64,000 bases of DNA from Pandoraea anhela (GCF_902459655.1 NZ_CABPSB010000002.1:372001-436000); one strand, 5' to 3'. Positions 1-9,211 are shown, numbered from the stretch's first letter. Translations and numbers: made by a program. The notes: generated by a model not told the origin, from the letters alone.

Positions 1-636
1 GCACGGCCACGCCACGTCCTTCTCGCCGGCGGCCAGCGGCTTGCCGACGGTGTGCACGCAGGGCACGAACTCGCCGTCGTCGCCCAGCACGTCGTACACG
101 GCACGGCCCATGCGCGTCATGATGCGCATGTTCACCGCCACGTACGGGGTGTCGGACAGCTCCACACCGATGTGGGCGATCGGCGAACCGAGCGGGCCCA
201 TCGAGAACGGTACGACGTACATCGTGCGACCGCGCATGCAGCCCTCGAACAGCCCGTCGAGCGTGGTGCGCATCTCGCGCGGATCGATCCAGTGATTGGT
301 CGGGCCGGCGTCTTCACGCTTCTCGCTACAGATGAACGTGCGGTCTTCCACACGCGCCACGTCCGAGGGATCGGACAGCGCGAGAAACGAATTGGGACGC
401 TTGGCGGGGTTGAGCCGCTTCATCGTGCCTGCGGCAACCATCTGTTCGCACAGACGGTCGTATTCCTCCTGCGAGCCGTCGCACCAGACGACACGCTCGG
501 GCTGCGTGATCGCCGCGATGTGCGACACCCAGTCGATCAGCTTGCGGTGACGCACCCAGCCGGGCAGATCACGGGTGGCGACAGTGGACGAGGAGGAGGC
601 GTTGAGCGTATTCGCGCTCACACTGGCTTGCGTCAT
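1..636 (-). CDS. pckG: Phosphoenolpyruvate carboxykinase (GTP), 5' part only
   Basis: Converts oxaloacetate and GTP to phosphoenolpyruvate, GDP and CO2, the entry step of gluconeogenesis in the cytosol. The first 212 codons are visible on the minus strand and the gene runs off the left edge. The translation carries the family stretch [12 protein letters not shown] followed by IDP, and later the region [13 protein letters not shown], both typical of the GTP-dependent enzyme and absent from the ATP-dependent form. I chose the ATG at 634-636 because GGAGA lies 8 bases upstream. An in-frame ATG 15 bases earlier would put that ribosome site inside the gene. The N-terminus has a serine-rich leader (SSSS) before the conserved core. 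Identification is firm; the C-terminal nucleotide-binding part cannot be checked here. Confidence 0.93.
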   Translation of the reverse strand, partial: MTQASVSANTLNASSSSTVATRDLPGWVRHRKLIDWVSHIAAITQPERVVWCDGSQEEYDRLCEQMVAAGTMKRLNPAKRPNSFLALSDPSDVARVEDRTFICSEKREDAGPTNHWIDPREMRTTLDGLFEGCMRGRTMYVVPFSMGPLGSPIAHIGVELSDTPYVAVNMRIMTRMGRAVYDVLGDDGEFVPCVHTVGKPLAAGEKDVAWPC

Positions 637-1251
637 GGGGGTTGTCTCCATGCAGAGTCGGAAAATCGAAGCGGACGTTCAAGCGCCGGTGGGTGCGAAC
701 ACCGGCCGTCCTTTTATGGGGGCACCATGCGGGCGCCTTGCGTCGCCGGGCAGCCAATCCGGTCGGGGATACCGGACAAGCCTCACTGCCCCGGCGCCCG
801 TCGCCGGTGCATATCGCTTGCGCGCATGCAGGCTCGGGCCGCGGGAGATACGGAACGTGGCGCATGCCGTGCCCATCCGGAACACCGGACAAGGGCCACG
901 GCGGCACACGCGAAGCGGCAGGGGGCAACACGCGCACCGATACGTGCGCATCAAGCGTCTCGCTCACCAGGTCCGACTTGCTTTTGCGGGGTGGGTTCGA
1001 TTTTTCGCCATCGTATTTAGGCGGTTTCGCCATGGTTGCCAGGACACCTGCCATACTATGCAAAACGAGGCGTCAGCATACCACCGCATAAAATGCGCCG
1101 GTGCTGCGTCGCAACAAGGCCGGCGCGGGGCTTGCCCGGGCTGACGCCGCCACGTCAAGAACAAGCAGGCTCGCCCATCGAGGCGGGCTCCGACAATTGT
1201 TCCGTCTGCACAGAACGCCGTCGTTCTGTGCCGAATCGATTACGTTTTGCC
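637..1251. other. Gene-free region between divergent pckG and dehydrogenase
   Basis: About 615 bases separating two divergent genes, so it must hold both promoters. I see no convincing coding frame. The segment ACCGGACAAG occurs twice (near 770 and 885), and a small inverted repeat CGCAT-AAA-ATGCG lies at 1085-1097. No promoter could be assigned with confidence. Confidence 0.5.
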
Positions 1252-2262
1252 ATGAAAATTGCCATTCTCGACGACTACCAGGACGCCGTTCGCAAACTCG
1301 ATTGCTTCTCTCTATTGGCCGGTCATGACGTCAAGGTCTTCAACAATACGGTGAAAGGCGTCGGGCAACTCGCCGCCCGGGTCGGCGAAGCCGAGGTGCT
1401 GGTGCTGATCCGCGAACGCACGGCCATCACCGCGCAGCTCATCGACAAGCTGCCCCGGTTGCGGGTGATCAGCCAGACCGGGCGCGCCGGCAATCACATC
1501 GATATCGACGCCTGTACCGCCCGCGGCGTGGTCGTGCTCGAAGGCGTCGGCTCCCCCATCGCACCGGCCGAACTCACATGGGCGCTGATCATGGCCGCCC
1601 AGCGCCGCATTCCCCAGTACGTCTCCAGCCTCAAGCACGGCGCATGGCAGCAGTCGGGGCTGAAATCGTCGAGCATGCCGCAGAACTTCGGTCTCGGTCA
1701 GGTGCTGCGCGCTCAGACGCTCGGCCTCTGGGGCTACGGCAAGATCGGCCGGCTCATCGCCGGATACGGCAAGGCGTTCGGCATGGAAGTCATGGTGTGG
1801 GGTCGCGAAGGCTCGCGCGAAGCCGCAGCCGCCGACGGCCTGCGCGTGGCGAACAGCAAGGAAGAACTCTTCACGCAAAGCGATGTGCTCTCGCTTCATC
1901 TGCGCCTGAACGACGAAACACGCCATCTCGTCAAACTGGAAGACCTGCTTCAAATGAAGCCGACCGCGCTGTTCGTGAACACGAGTCGTGCGGAACTGGT
2001 GGAAGAAAACGCGCTGATTACGGCGCTGAACCGCGGACGTCCCGGCATGGCGGCCATCGACGTCTTCGAGAGCGAACCGATTCTGCAAGGCAACCCGTTG
2101 CTGCGTCTGGAGAACTGCGTCTGCACGCCGCACATCGGCTACGTCGAACACGAAAGCTACGAGTTGTACTTCCGTGTGGCCTTCGAGAACATCGTCAATT
2201 TCCTGAACGGCGACCGCACGCACGTGGCCAACCCGGCAGCGTTACTCGGCTTCGGGCGCTGA
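1252..2262 (+). CDS. D-isomer-specific 2-hydroxyacid dehydrogenase
   Basis: Predicted cytosolic NAD(P)-dependent oxidoreductase that interconverts a 2-keto acid and a D-2-hydroxy acid; substrate unknown. The 336-residue product has the family layout: a split N-terminal substrate domain, a Rossmann domain with the dinucleotide loop GLWGYGKIG at about residues 157-165, the catalytic arginine in NTSRAELVEE, the glutamate region DVFESEP and the catalytic histidine in CTPHIGYVEHE near residue 293. It resembles the SerA-like group but lacks the C-terminal ACT domain of true phosphoglycerate dehydrogenase. I preferred the ATG at 1252 (MKIAILDDYQ) over upstream in-frame starts because it matches the usual N-terminus. 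It is transcribed away from pckG and seems monocistronic. Confidence 0.88.
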   Translation: MKIAILDDYQDAVRKLDCFSLLAGHDVKVFNNTVKGVGQLAARVGEAEVLVLIRERTAITAQLIDKLPRLRVISQTGRAGNHIDIDACTARGVVVLEGVGSPIAPAELTWALIMAAQRRIPQYVSSLKHGAWQQSGLKSSSMPQNFGLGQVLRAQTLGLWGYGKIGRLIAGYGKAFGMEVMVWGREGSREAAAADGLRVANSKEELFTQSDVLSLHLRLNDETRHLVKLEDLLQMKPTALFVNTSRAELVEENALITALNRGRPGMAAIDVFESEPILQGNPLLRLENCVCTPHIGYVEHESYELYFRVAFENIVNFLNGDRTHVANPAALLGFGR

Positions 2263-2355
2263 GCCCGCTGTCGGCTCCGCCAGATCCTGATCGCGCCTGA
2301 TCGGCCACGGGTCGGCGCGGAATCGGCCCGCGCCGGTGCTGCGCCGGCGGCATGC

Positions 2356-3231
2356 CTACCGCATCGACGCCAGATGCCGCAGGAAAGTCTCGCCGTCCTT
2401 GCGCCCCAGCGCGAACGCCGGCGCCATCCTCTCGGGCCGCGTGTAATCCCAACTGGAAATCGGCACGGGCTCGGACGGCTGCACATATAGCCGATCCTGC
2501 CCGCCGTGATGCTGCGTGAAGATCTGCGGTCGCGGATAACGCCGCGTGACCAGCACCAACACCTGCCCCGGCGTGGTGTCGAGCGCATCGACGGGCACGT
2601 TGTCGACCATGCCGCCGTCGAGCACCGCGCGTCCGTCGCGTCGCAGGATCGGCGTGAACGGCGGCGTACATGACGATTGCAGCATCAGATCGGCCAGTTC
2701 CGCCGTCGTCCGGCAATCCTGCGCCCGCACGAATTCGGGACGAAATCCAAGGCTGCGCGCGAGCGTCGGATGCAGCGTGCGGCGCCAGTGCTTGTCGATG
2801 TTGTAAGCGACCAGCCCGGCTGCCGTTGCGGTACGAGGCCCGAGCCAGCGCGGGATGTGCGACACGCCCACGCGAATCTCCGGCCCCGTGGCGAGTTTCT
2901 CCAACTGACCGTCGTAGATGTCGAGCAGCGCCTGCCGATAGATGCGGTAGTGCGGAAACACCCGCTCGCGCCGCAACAGGTTGCCCCAGTAAGCGTTCTT
3001 GCGATTGTTCGCGAGCGCCTGCCGGTAGTAATCCATCACCCACTCGGAAGCCCGCATGTGCAGCATGCATGCGGTGGCCGCGCCCGCCGAAATGCCGGTG
3101 ATGACGCGTGGACGCAGCGGCACGTCGCGCGTGACCCGCTCCCAGAATCCCGCCTGCCACCAGCAACGATTCCCGCCGCCGGCAAATACGATCTGATCGA
3201 ACACCTGGTCCCCCCGCTTCTGTCTTGCCAT
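2356..3231 (-). CDS. Patatin-like phospholipase family protein
   Basis: Predicted serine hydrolase of the patatin family, acting on acyl esters such as phospholipids. The 291-residue protein shows the oxyanion-hole loop AGGGNR (residues 17-22), the nucleophile elbow GISAG with Ser48, and the DGG triplet at 205-207 supplying the catalytic aspartate of the Ser-Asp dyad. There is no signal peptide or membrane segment, so it is probably cytosolic or peripherally bound. CWWQAGFWERV just after the glycine loop is tryptophan-rich compared with most family members. It lies 53 bp downstream of a hotdog thioesterase on the same strand, so the two may be cotranscribed in acyl-ester turnover. Confidence 0.85.
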   Translation of the reverse strand: MARQKRGDQVFDQIVFAGGGNRCWWQAGFWERVTRDVPLRPRVITGISAGAATACMLHMRASEWVMDYYRQALANNRKNAYWGNLLRRERVFPHYRIYRQALLDIYDGQLEKLATGPEIRVGVSHIPRWLGPRTATAAGLVAYNIDKHWRRTLHPTLARSLGFRPEFVRAQDCRTTAELADLMLQSSCTPPFTPILRRDGRAVLDGGMVDNVPVDALDTTPGQVLVLVTRRYPRPQIFTQHHGGQDRLYVQPSEPVPISSWDYTRPERMAPAFALGRKDGETFLRHLASMR

Positions 3232-3284
3232 GTCGCTTTGCCGTCAACAACTCGCTGCCGCATGAGCGATTGGCCGCCTGGCCA

Positions 3285-3686
3285 TCAAAGCAACGCGTAG
3301 GTCGTCGTCGCGTGCACGGCCATCTTGCCCTGCGCGTCGAAAATCTCGATCTCGCCGAACACCAGATTCTTGCCACGACGCAGAATCCGTGCGATCACGC
3401 GCAGATCGCCTTCCGTGACGGGCCGCATGAACTGCGTGTTGAGCGTGACGGTCGTCATCGGCTGGAAGCCACCGAGCGCAGCGCAAAGCGCCACCACCAT
3501 CGCGGTATCGGCCACCGCCATGAACGTCTGGCCGCAGATAACGCCCCCGCCGTGCCGGAAAGCGGCATCGAACGGCAACCGCAACTCGCTCTGCTCGGGC
3601 CCGACCGCCTCGACCTGCAAATTCAACTGCCGCACCCACGGCGAGACGAGGGCTTCAAGCATCTCCTGCGCTTGCACCAGTTCCAT
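3285..3686 (-). CDS. PaaI-type hotdog-fold thioesterase
   Basis: Predicted acyl-CoA thioesterase of 133 residues with a single hotdog domain. The segment FRHGGGVICGQTFMAVADTAM (residues 44-63) corresponds to the conserved HGG/G-x-x-D active-site helix, and the strand TTVTLNTQFMRP follows as in the 4HBT/PaaI group. Substrate cannot be read from sequence. The ATG at 3686 gives a normal-length protein. It precedes the patatin-like gene on the same strand with a 53-bp gap, so a small lipid-related operon is plausible. Confidence 0.8.
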   Translation of the reverse strand: MELVQAQEMLEALVSPWVRQLNLQVEAVGPEQSELRLPFDAAFRHGGGVICGQTFMAVADTAMVVALCAALGGFQPMTTVTLNTQFMRPVTEGDLRVIARILRRGKNLVFGEIEIFDAQGKMAVHATTTYALL

Positions 3687-3863
3687 CCTGAGTCATCCTC
3701 CATCGTTCCGACGTCATCGTTGCATGTCGCGCGCGCCACCGGCACACACCAGCGGTATCCCCGGCGCACGGCGTTCAGACGCTGATGATAGCCGCAAAAC
3801 AACAGCGCCACCCGCTCGGCGGGTGACGCTGGGGACTACGAAGGAATGTCGAACGTTAACCGC

Positions 3864-4451
3864 TTATCCGCTGGTCTTCTCTTGACGGATACGCTGGCTC
3901 TGCTTGTTCTCGCGATGCTGCACGCCTGCCTGCTCGCCTGCGCTCACGTGCCCGTTCTTCGCTGCGCTGGCTTCGGCGGCGTCGACATGGGCTTGCCCCT
4001 TCTCCAGACCGCCGACCTGCTTGTTATTGAGCGTACCGGCCACCTGACCTTGCGCGATGCGCTTTTCCTGATTGACGTTGCGCTGTACATCGGACTGCAA
4101 ACGCTCGGACGACTTCGACGTCGGATTCGCCACGCGATCGTTGTGTTTGAGCTGCTCGATCTTCGCGCTTTCCTTGTTCTGCGCGCTGGCGATGCGCGCC
4201 TTTTGCGCCGCAGTATCGCCGGTCTTGTCGGCGTGCGCCTGCAACTTGTCGACCTTCGCTTCGCCCTTCTCGAGGCCCGACGCCTCCCGGGCCGTCAACT
4301 GACCGCTCTTCAGACCGTTCTCGATGCGCTGCTGCTGATTGATGTCGCGCGACGTCTCGGTCGCGGTGCTCTGCGCGAACGCCTGCGAGGCGAACACACC
4401 ACCGAAGGCCAGGGTCACAGCGCTCAGAATCAGAGTTTTACGGACGTTCAT
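3864..4451 (-). CDS. Exported protein built of two long repeats
   Basis: I do not recognise a characterised family. The 195-residue product has a clear Sec signal peptide (MNVRKTLILS onward, likely cut after SQAFA near residue 26). The mature part is two copies of a unit of about 66 residues: residues 36-101 begin DINQQQRIENGLKSGQL and contain GLEKGEAKVD, and residues 125-190 begin NVNQEKRIAQGQVAGTL and contain GLEKGQAHVD. Both are rich in Gln, Lys, Ala and Glu and lack cysteine and hydrophobic segments, so each unit is probably an extended helical hairpin in the periplasm. A good purine-rich site precedes the ATG at 4451. Similar small exported proteins are common in Burkholderiales, but no function is known to me. 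Confidence 0.75.
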   Translation of the reverse strand: MNVRKTLILSAVTLAFGGVFASQAFAQSTATETSRDINQQQRIENGLKSGQLTAREASGLEKGEAKVDKLQAHADKTGDTAAQKARIASAQNKESAKIEQLKHNDRVANPTSKSSERLQSDVQRNVNQEKRIAQGQVAGTLNNKQVGGLEKGQAHVDAAEASAAKNGHVSAGEQAGVQHRENKQSQRIRQEKTSG

Positions 4452-4818
4452 GATGGAATCCTTATGCCTTTTAGCGTTTAAGCGTCGTCGAAAATTTGAC
4501 GGGGGACGGAGCCTGCCGGCGGGATTGCCGGCGAACTTGCTGCGTCCTTATGCGGATTAACGAGGCCCGCGCGCCGCCCGCCGACAGGCATCGTGTAACG
4601 CGGCAGTCCGAAAAGTAACGGCTTGTAATCGGACTGTCATGTCCGCCTGACGCTATGTCCATGAAATCGTTGGGACACCCGCAGACAGCGCCGTAACGAT
4701 TTGATACAGTGGTGCCCATTTGGCCGGCACGCCCTGTCCGTCTGAACCGGAAAGCGCGCCACTCCGTTATCTTTTAGCCCCCTTACGCGAACAAGCGAGT
4801 CAAGAAGGAGCCTTCACC
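4452..4818. other. Gene-free divergent promoter region
   Basis: About 370 bases between the divergent repeat-protein gene and the doxX-like gene. It contains several GC inverted segments (for example GCCGGCGGGATTGCCGGC near 4514-4531) but no open frame I can support. Promoters for both flanking genes should lie here. Confidence 0.4.
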
Positions 4819-5226
4819 ATGCAGAGCACCAGAGACGATCTCGGCAAACTGATCCTGCGTCTTACCCTCGGTATCCTGCTGCTGTTTCACGGCGTCAGCA
4901 AAGTCATCAACGGTGTGGGCTTTATCGAGGGCATGATCACGTCGCACGGTCTGCCGTCGTTTCTCGCCTACGGCGCCTATCTGGGTGAAGTGCTCGCCCC
5001 GGTCCTGCTGATTCTCGGTGTGCTGACTCGCCTCGGAGGACTGCTTGTGGTGGGCAACATGATCGTCGCCTTCGCCCTGGTTCACCTGAGTCAACTCGGC
5101 GATCTGTCGAAGACCGGCGGCTGGGCGCTGGAACTCCAGGGCTTCTATCTGTTCACGGGCCTGTGCGTGATCCTCTTCGGCGCGGGCCGTTACAGCGTGT
5201 CGGGTGGACGCGGCGCCTGGGACTGA
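4819..5226 (+). CDS. DoxX family membrane protein
   Basis: A 135-residue inner-membrane protein with four predicted hydrophobic helices, matching the DoxX family: KLILRLTLGILLLFHGVSK at the N-terminus, then a helix with LAYGAYLGEVLAPVLLILGV, then MIVAFALVHL, and a last helix before the short polar C-terminus. DoxX-like proteins have been linked to thiosulfate or quinone redox processes, but most, including this type, have no proven role. The ATG at 4819 is supported by AAGAAGGAG at 4802-4810. The gene appears monocistronic. Confidence 0.85.
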   Translation: MQSTRDDLGKLILRLTLGILLLFHGVSKVINGVGFIEGMITSHGLPSFLAYGAYLGEVLAPVLLILGVLTRLGGLLVVGNMIVAFALVHLSQLGDLSKTGGWALELQGFYLFTGLCVILFGAGRYSVSGGRGAWD

Positions 5227-5458
5227 TCGGCAAGACACGTGTGTCGAGCCACCGGCCATCGCACGCCCTATCGCGCGATGGTCATGCGGCCCGCCCTGCC
5301 GGATTCCGGCAGAAGGCGGGCCGAGTCGTTTCGGAATGTTGCCAATACGGGCGCTGGTAACGTTGGGTAATACAGCCGTTGCACTTTGCAACTTGTTAGG
5401 CTGACTGATGACTTACTCTGAAGCTGCCAATTCCGGCAGTATCGAAAGGAGTCACACC

Positions 5459-6034
5459 ATGCGCAAACTGAAGATCGCCGCCGCGTCGGCCGTCGTTGCC
5501 GCCACCGCGATGTTCGGCCTCGCCCATGCCGCAGACACCCCTGCGCCGGCCACCGGACCGCACGCTGCCATGCACCATATGCGCGGCGACCACGGCCCCT
5601 GGGGGCTGGGGAACATCAGCAAACTGCACGATCAACTCAAGCTCAACGCCCAGCAGGAGCAAGCCTGGCAACAGGCGCTCGCGACCTCGCAGCGCAATCG
5701 TGACGCCATGCGCCAGAACGGCGAGCAATTCCGTCAGATGATCGCGCAGACGAAGGACCAGCAAGTGCTGGATCTGGCCGGCATGCGTGCCGCGCGCGAG
5801 AAGGTCTTCGATCAGAACCGCCAGCTCCGCAGCCAGACCGAAGATGCGTGGCTGAACGTGTATAACGGTTTGAACAACGATCAGAAGACGATCGTGAGCA
5901 ATGCCATCAAGGCGCGCTGGGCCAAGATGAAGGCGTGGCACGACAAGGCGATGCAGCATCGTGGCCAGATGCACAAGGGCGCTCCGGCACCCGCACCGAC
6001 ACCGACCCCGGCGCCTGCCGGTCAGGCCCAATAA
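5459..6034 (+). CDS. Spy/CpxP-like periplasmic protein (LTXXQ type)
   Basis: A 191-residue exported protein with a signal peptide (MRKLKIAAASAVVAATAMFG, cut after AHA at about residue 24) and a helical mature region in which a Leu-x-x-Gln pattern occurs (LHDQLKLNAQQEQAWQQAL), as in the LTXXQ/Spy chaperone group. The C-terminus is a proline/alanine tail (APAPTPTPAPAGQAQ) that could span the periplasm. A strong ribosome site GAAAGGAG at 5444-5451 fixes the ATG at 5459. Family knowledge suggests a role in envelope stress or protein folding; that is inference. A rho-independent terminator follows at 6079-6114. Confidence 0.78.
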   Translation: MRKLKIAAASAVVAATAMFGLAHAADTPAPATGPHAAMHHMRGDHGPWGLGNISKLHDQLKLNAQQEQAWQQALATSQRNRDAMRQNGEQFRQMIAQTKDQQVLDLAGMRAAREKVFDQNRQLRSQTEDAWLNVYNGLNNDQKTIVSNAIKARWAKMKAWHDKAMQHRGQMHKGAPAPAPTPTPAPAGQAQ

Positions 6035-6078
6035 GCGCGAGGTGAGCGCCGCCGGGCGGAAGGGCCCGGCTGCCGTGC

Positions 6079-6114
6079 AACGCCCGTCCCGTTAGCCGGG
6101 GCCGGGCGTTTTTT
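6079..6114 (+). terminator. Rho-independent terminator after spy-like gene
   Basis: Perfect 8-bp stem AACGCCCG (6079-6086) and CGGGCGTT (6103-6110) followed by further Ts (6111-6114), 45 bases past the stop codon. It also separates the convergent piuC gene. Confidence 0.85.
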
Positions 6115-6117
6115 CGT

Positions 6118-6804
6118 TCAGGTCTCGCTCCAGACGCGCAGCAGGTTGTGATAGCAGCCCACGAGCGTGCGGCGTGCGGTCTCGTCGGCGTCGGTCGAAT
6201 TCAGTCGCTGGATCGCGTTGTCCATGTCGAAGAGCAACGTGCGCTGCGTGTCGTCACGCACGAGGCTCTGCACCCAGAAAAAGCACCCGACGCGTACGCC
6301 GCGCGTGATCGGATTGACCCGGTGCAGACTCGTCGCCGGATACACCACCATGTCACCCGCCGTCAGCTTCACCTGATGCGCGCCGTACTGGTCTTCGATC
6401 ACAAGTTCACCGCCGTCGTACTCCTCGGGAGACGCGAGAAACAGCGTCGCCGAGATGTCCGTACGAATGCGCATGCCGCTGCCCGGTTGCAGACGGATCG
6501 CCCCGTCCACATGGTTGCCGAAGTGCATGCCTGCGCCGTAGCGGTTGAACATCGGCGCATAGACCTTGTTCGGCAACGCGGCGCTGATGAACAGCGGATT
6601 GCGCTCCAGCGCGCCGAGGATCACGTCGCCCAACTCCCGGGCCACGCTCGAGCGCTCGTCGATTTGCTGATTCTGCTTGACGGGCGCGCCCTGATAGCCC
6701 GCCGTCGCCAGTCCGTCGACCCAGGCGTCCCCGGCGTTGTCGAGTGTCGTGCGAACCCAGCGCACTTGTTCGGCGGTGAGCACGTTAGGTATACGGAGCA
6801 GCAT
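6118..6804 (-). CDS. piuC: PiuC/YbiX-type Fe(II)- and 2-oxoglutarate-dependent dioxygenase (PKHD hydroxylase)
   Basis: Predicted cytosolic non-haem iron dioxygenase of 228 residues, associated with iron-uptake loci. The iron-binding triad is visible: H98-x-D100 in GNHVDGA and the distal H161 in SLHRVNP, followed by arginines 169 and 171, the candidate 2-oxoglutarate-binding residues. I chose the ATG at 6804 (MLLRIPNVLT) because GAAGGA precedes it and because it matches the family N-terminus; an earlier in-frame start adds 12 poorly conserved residues. It lies 78 bp downstream of the TonB-dependent receptor on the same strand, the order found for piuA/fiu-piuC pairs, so both are probably under Fur control from the box upstream of the receptor. 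Confidence 0.9.
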   Translation of the reverse strand: MLLRIPNVLTAEQVRWVRTTLDNAGDAWVDGLATAGYQGAPVKQNQQIDERSSVARELGDVILGALERNPLFISAALPNKVYAPMFNRYGAGMHFGNHVDGAIRLQPGSGMRIRTDISATLFLASPEEYDGGELVIEDQYGAHQVKLTAGDMVVYPATSLHRVNPITRGVRVGCFFWVQSLVRDDTQRTLLFDMDNAIQRLNSTDADETARRTLVGCYHNLLRVWSET

Positions 6805-6882
6805 CGGTGGATGTCCTTCGGGATCAGGGCGGCGACACAAACCGTGTCGGAAACAGTATCGACGGCAGTGTCGGCGCCGGTA

Positions 6883-9117
6883 TCAGAAGCGGTAGGTGCC
6901 CGTAAGCAATGCCGTGCGTCCGATCCCCGGCGTGGCGCGACCGCCGTCCGACTGAATCAGCCCGTCCCAATATGTCTTGTTGAAGACGTTGAGCAGGTTG
7001 AAACGGATGTCGTACTTGGGCTGATGATACGCCACGGTTGCGTCCCAGCGCGTGTAGCCGCCCACACGAATCAGGTTCGTGTTGGCTGCGTAACGCATCG
7101 ACATGTAGTTCATCCCGCCGCCCACTTCCCAATGCCCCAGCGTGTACGTCGACCACAGCGTGAGCGAGTGGCGCGGCGTGTTCGCGAGCACGTTGCCCTG
7201 CGTGCCGTCGTTCGCCTGCAAGACCTGCGAGTTCAGGAACATGTAGCCGCCCATCACCTGCCAGTTCGACGTGATGTGCCCCGTGGCGCTCACTTCCGCA
7301 CCGCGAATGCGGACCTTGCCCTGGTTCGAATAGTCGCCCGACGTGCCGGTCTGCGTCCGTGCATTGTTCTTGGTCACCTGGAACAGGGCGGTGTTGATCG
7401 AGAGGTTGTCGTCGAACAGATTCCACTTGCTGCCGACTTCGAACGACTTGTTCGTCTCCGGCGCCAACGCCTGTGTGTTGTTCGTGACGGTCAACGCTTC
7501 GAGCGAAGGATTGAACGACGTGCCATACGAGAAGTAATACGACTGCGCCTCGGTCGGCTGATAAATCACGCCCGTGCGCACGCTCGTGTAGTTGACCGTC
7601 TGCGTGGCATATCCCGGCGAACTGACGGTGTTCGAGATCTGCGCCTTGTAGCGATCCCAGCGCAGCCCGCCCACGACCTTCCATTGCTTATTGAGTTCGA
7701 GCGTGTCGTTCGCATAGAACGCCACCGTCTCTGCCGAGCCTTTCGCGAAGTTGCCGGTGGAGGTCGTGACGTTCGGCAGATTCGAGTAGTACGCCGTACT
7801 GTTGGCGGGAATCCAGCCGAGGAAGCTCTGCGACTGGCCCGCGCCCGTGCGCAGATATGTCTGGTTCTCGTACGTGTCGCGCCCGAGTTCTGCCCCGGCG
7901 ATCAGCGTGTGCTTGAACGGCCCGGTATCGAACTTTTTCACGACATCGGTCTGATTGAACAACGCCGTGTCGGTGATCTGACGGTCGTGACTTTGCAGTT
8001 GTACGAACAACTGGTCGAGCGAATACGACGGAATGCCTGCCGTGGGCGCGACCGGCAGCGCCGTGAAGCCGCCTCTGCCGTTGGAGATACCGACCGCGTG
8101 TGCCGATGTCTCGATGGCGTCGATGACGTACCGGCTGTATTGCGTCTGGTTCGTGATCGTCAGGCTGTCGTCGACCTTGTGCTTGACCTTGGCCGAGAAG
8201 CTCATCACGTCCTGCACCGTGCGATCGGTCGTCAGGCCGTAGAACTGGTTTTTCGAGACGGGCAGCGGATTGCCGTTGTAGCCGACGATGCCGTAGTCCG
8301 GCATGTCGCGGTTGTGTTCGATCAGCGCGGAAAGCGTGATTTCCGTGGGCGTGCCGATGCCGAGCTTGAGCGTCGGCGCGACACCCCAGTCCTTGTTGTA
8401 CATCACGTCGCGCGTGGTGTGGATGTCCTGCGCGAAGCCGTTGATGCGGAAGGCCGCGGTATCCGAGAGCGGACGATTGAAGTCGAACGAGCCGCGATAC
8501 CGGTCGTTCGTGCCGATGGTGCCGGAGACTTCGTTGAGCGGCTTGAGGTTGGCCTGCTTGCTCACCTGATTGATCACGCCGCCCGTCGAGCCGCGACCGA
8601 AGAGCATCGACGACGGGCCTTCGAGCACCTCGATGGCGTCGAGATAGAACGTGTCGCGATAATACTGGCCGCGATCGCGGAAGCCGTCGAGATAAATATC
8701 GGTACGTGCCGAGAAACCACGCAGGTTGATGTTGTTGCCGATCTGACCGCCTTCGGCCCCGCCGAGCGTGATCGCCGGCGAGTTGCGCAGCGCGTCGGAG
8801 AACGACGTGGCGCCCTGTGCCTGCATGACCGCTTTGTCGATGACCGTGACCGATTGCGGGATGTCGCGAATCGCCGTAGGCACCTTGCCGCCGACGCTCG
8901 ACACGTCGCGCTGATATTCCTCACGAATCGATGCACCGGAGACATCCGTCTGCGGCAGCGCGGCGGCTGGCGTCGACGGTACGGCAGCCGCCGCGGTCGG
9001 CGCGGTCGTGGCGTTCGGAGCGGCGCTCTGCGCCATTGCGGGCGAGGCATAAGTGACGGCGATCGGCGCGGCGAACAGCGCCATCATTGCGAGAGCCAGC
9101 GGCTTGCGTTGCATCAT
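6883..9117 (-). CDS. TonB-dependent siderophore receptor (FiuA/PiuA-like)
   Basis: Outer-membrane receptor of 744 residues for ferric siderophores, probably catecholate or hydroxamate type. A signal peptide (MMQRKPLALAMMALFA, cleaved after AMA) leads to an alanine-rich linker, then the plug domain with DIPQSVTVIDKAVMQAQG and the GRGSTGGVINQVSK segment, then a 22-strand barrel that ends in TGTYRF with the terminal aromatic residue needed for outer-membrane assembly. Two ATGs (9115-9117 and 9112-9114) are possible; an upstream in-frame start near 9210 would overlap the Fur-like box and is unlikely. It forms a unit with piuC, and the box at 9196-9211 predicts repression under iron sufficiency. 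Confidence 0.92.
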   Translation of the reverse strand: MMQRKPLALAMMALFAAPIAVTYASPAMAQSAAPNATTAPTAAAAVPSTPAAALPQTDVSGASIREEYQRDVSSVGGKVPTAIRDIPQSVTVIDKAVMQAQGATSFSDALRNSPAITLGGAEGGQIGNNINLRGFSARTDIYLDGFRDRGQYYRDTFYLDAIEVLEGPSSMLFGRGSTGGVINQVSKQANLKPLNEVSGTIGTNDRYRGSFDFNRPLSDTAAFRINGFAQDIHTTRDVMYNKDWGVAPTLKLGIGTPTEITLSALIEHNRDMPDYGIVGYNGNPLPVSKNQFYGLTTDRTVQDVMSFSAKVKHKVDDSLTITNQTQYSRYVIDAIETSAHAVGISNGRGGFTALPVAPTAGIPSYSLDQLFVQLQSHDRQITDTALFNQTDVVKKFDTGPFKHTLIAGAELGRDTYENQTYLRTGAGQSQSFLGWIPANSTAYYSNLPNVTTSTGNFAKGSAETVAFYANDTLELNKQWKVVGGLRWDRYKAQISNTVSSPGYATQTVNYTSVRTGVIYQPTEAQSYYFSYGTSFNPSLEALTVTNNTQALAPETNKSFEVGSKWNLFDDNLSINTALFQVTKNNARTQTGTSGDYSNQGKVRIRGAEVSATGHITSNWQVMGGYMFLNSQVLQANDGTQGNVLANTPRHSLTLWSTYTLGHWEVGGGMNYMSMRYAANTNLIRVGGYTRWDATVAYHQPKYDIRFNLLNVFNKTYWDGLIQSDGGRATPGIGRTALLTGTYRF

Positions 9118-9195
9118 GATGTTCAGGTGCGTCTTAACTAAGTGAGCGGAATATGCAGAAATGCACAGGAGACGATCCGGGGCGCGAATATAAAT

Positions 9196-9211
9196 AAGAA
9201 TGATTTGCATT
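9196..9211 (-). promoter_or_regulatory. Probable Fur box upstream of siderophore receptor
   Basis: On the minus strand the segment reads AATGCAAATCATTCTT, matching 12 of 16 positions of the core of the classic Fur consensus (AATGATAATCATTATC). It lies about 80 bases before the receptor ATG, in an A+T-rich stretch that would also hold the promoter. Confidence 0.7.

Noticed and set aside
6148-9141. 997-codon open frame on the plus strand opposite the siderophore receptor and piuC
   Set aside because: Arg/His/Val-rich translation with no domain, exactly antisense to two well-supported genes; a shadow of G+C-rich codon use.
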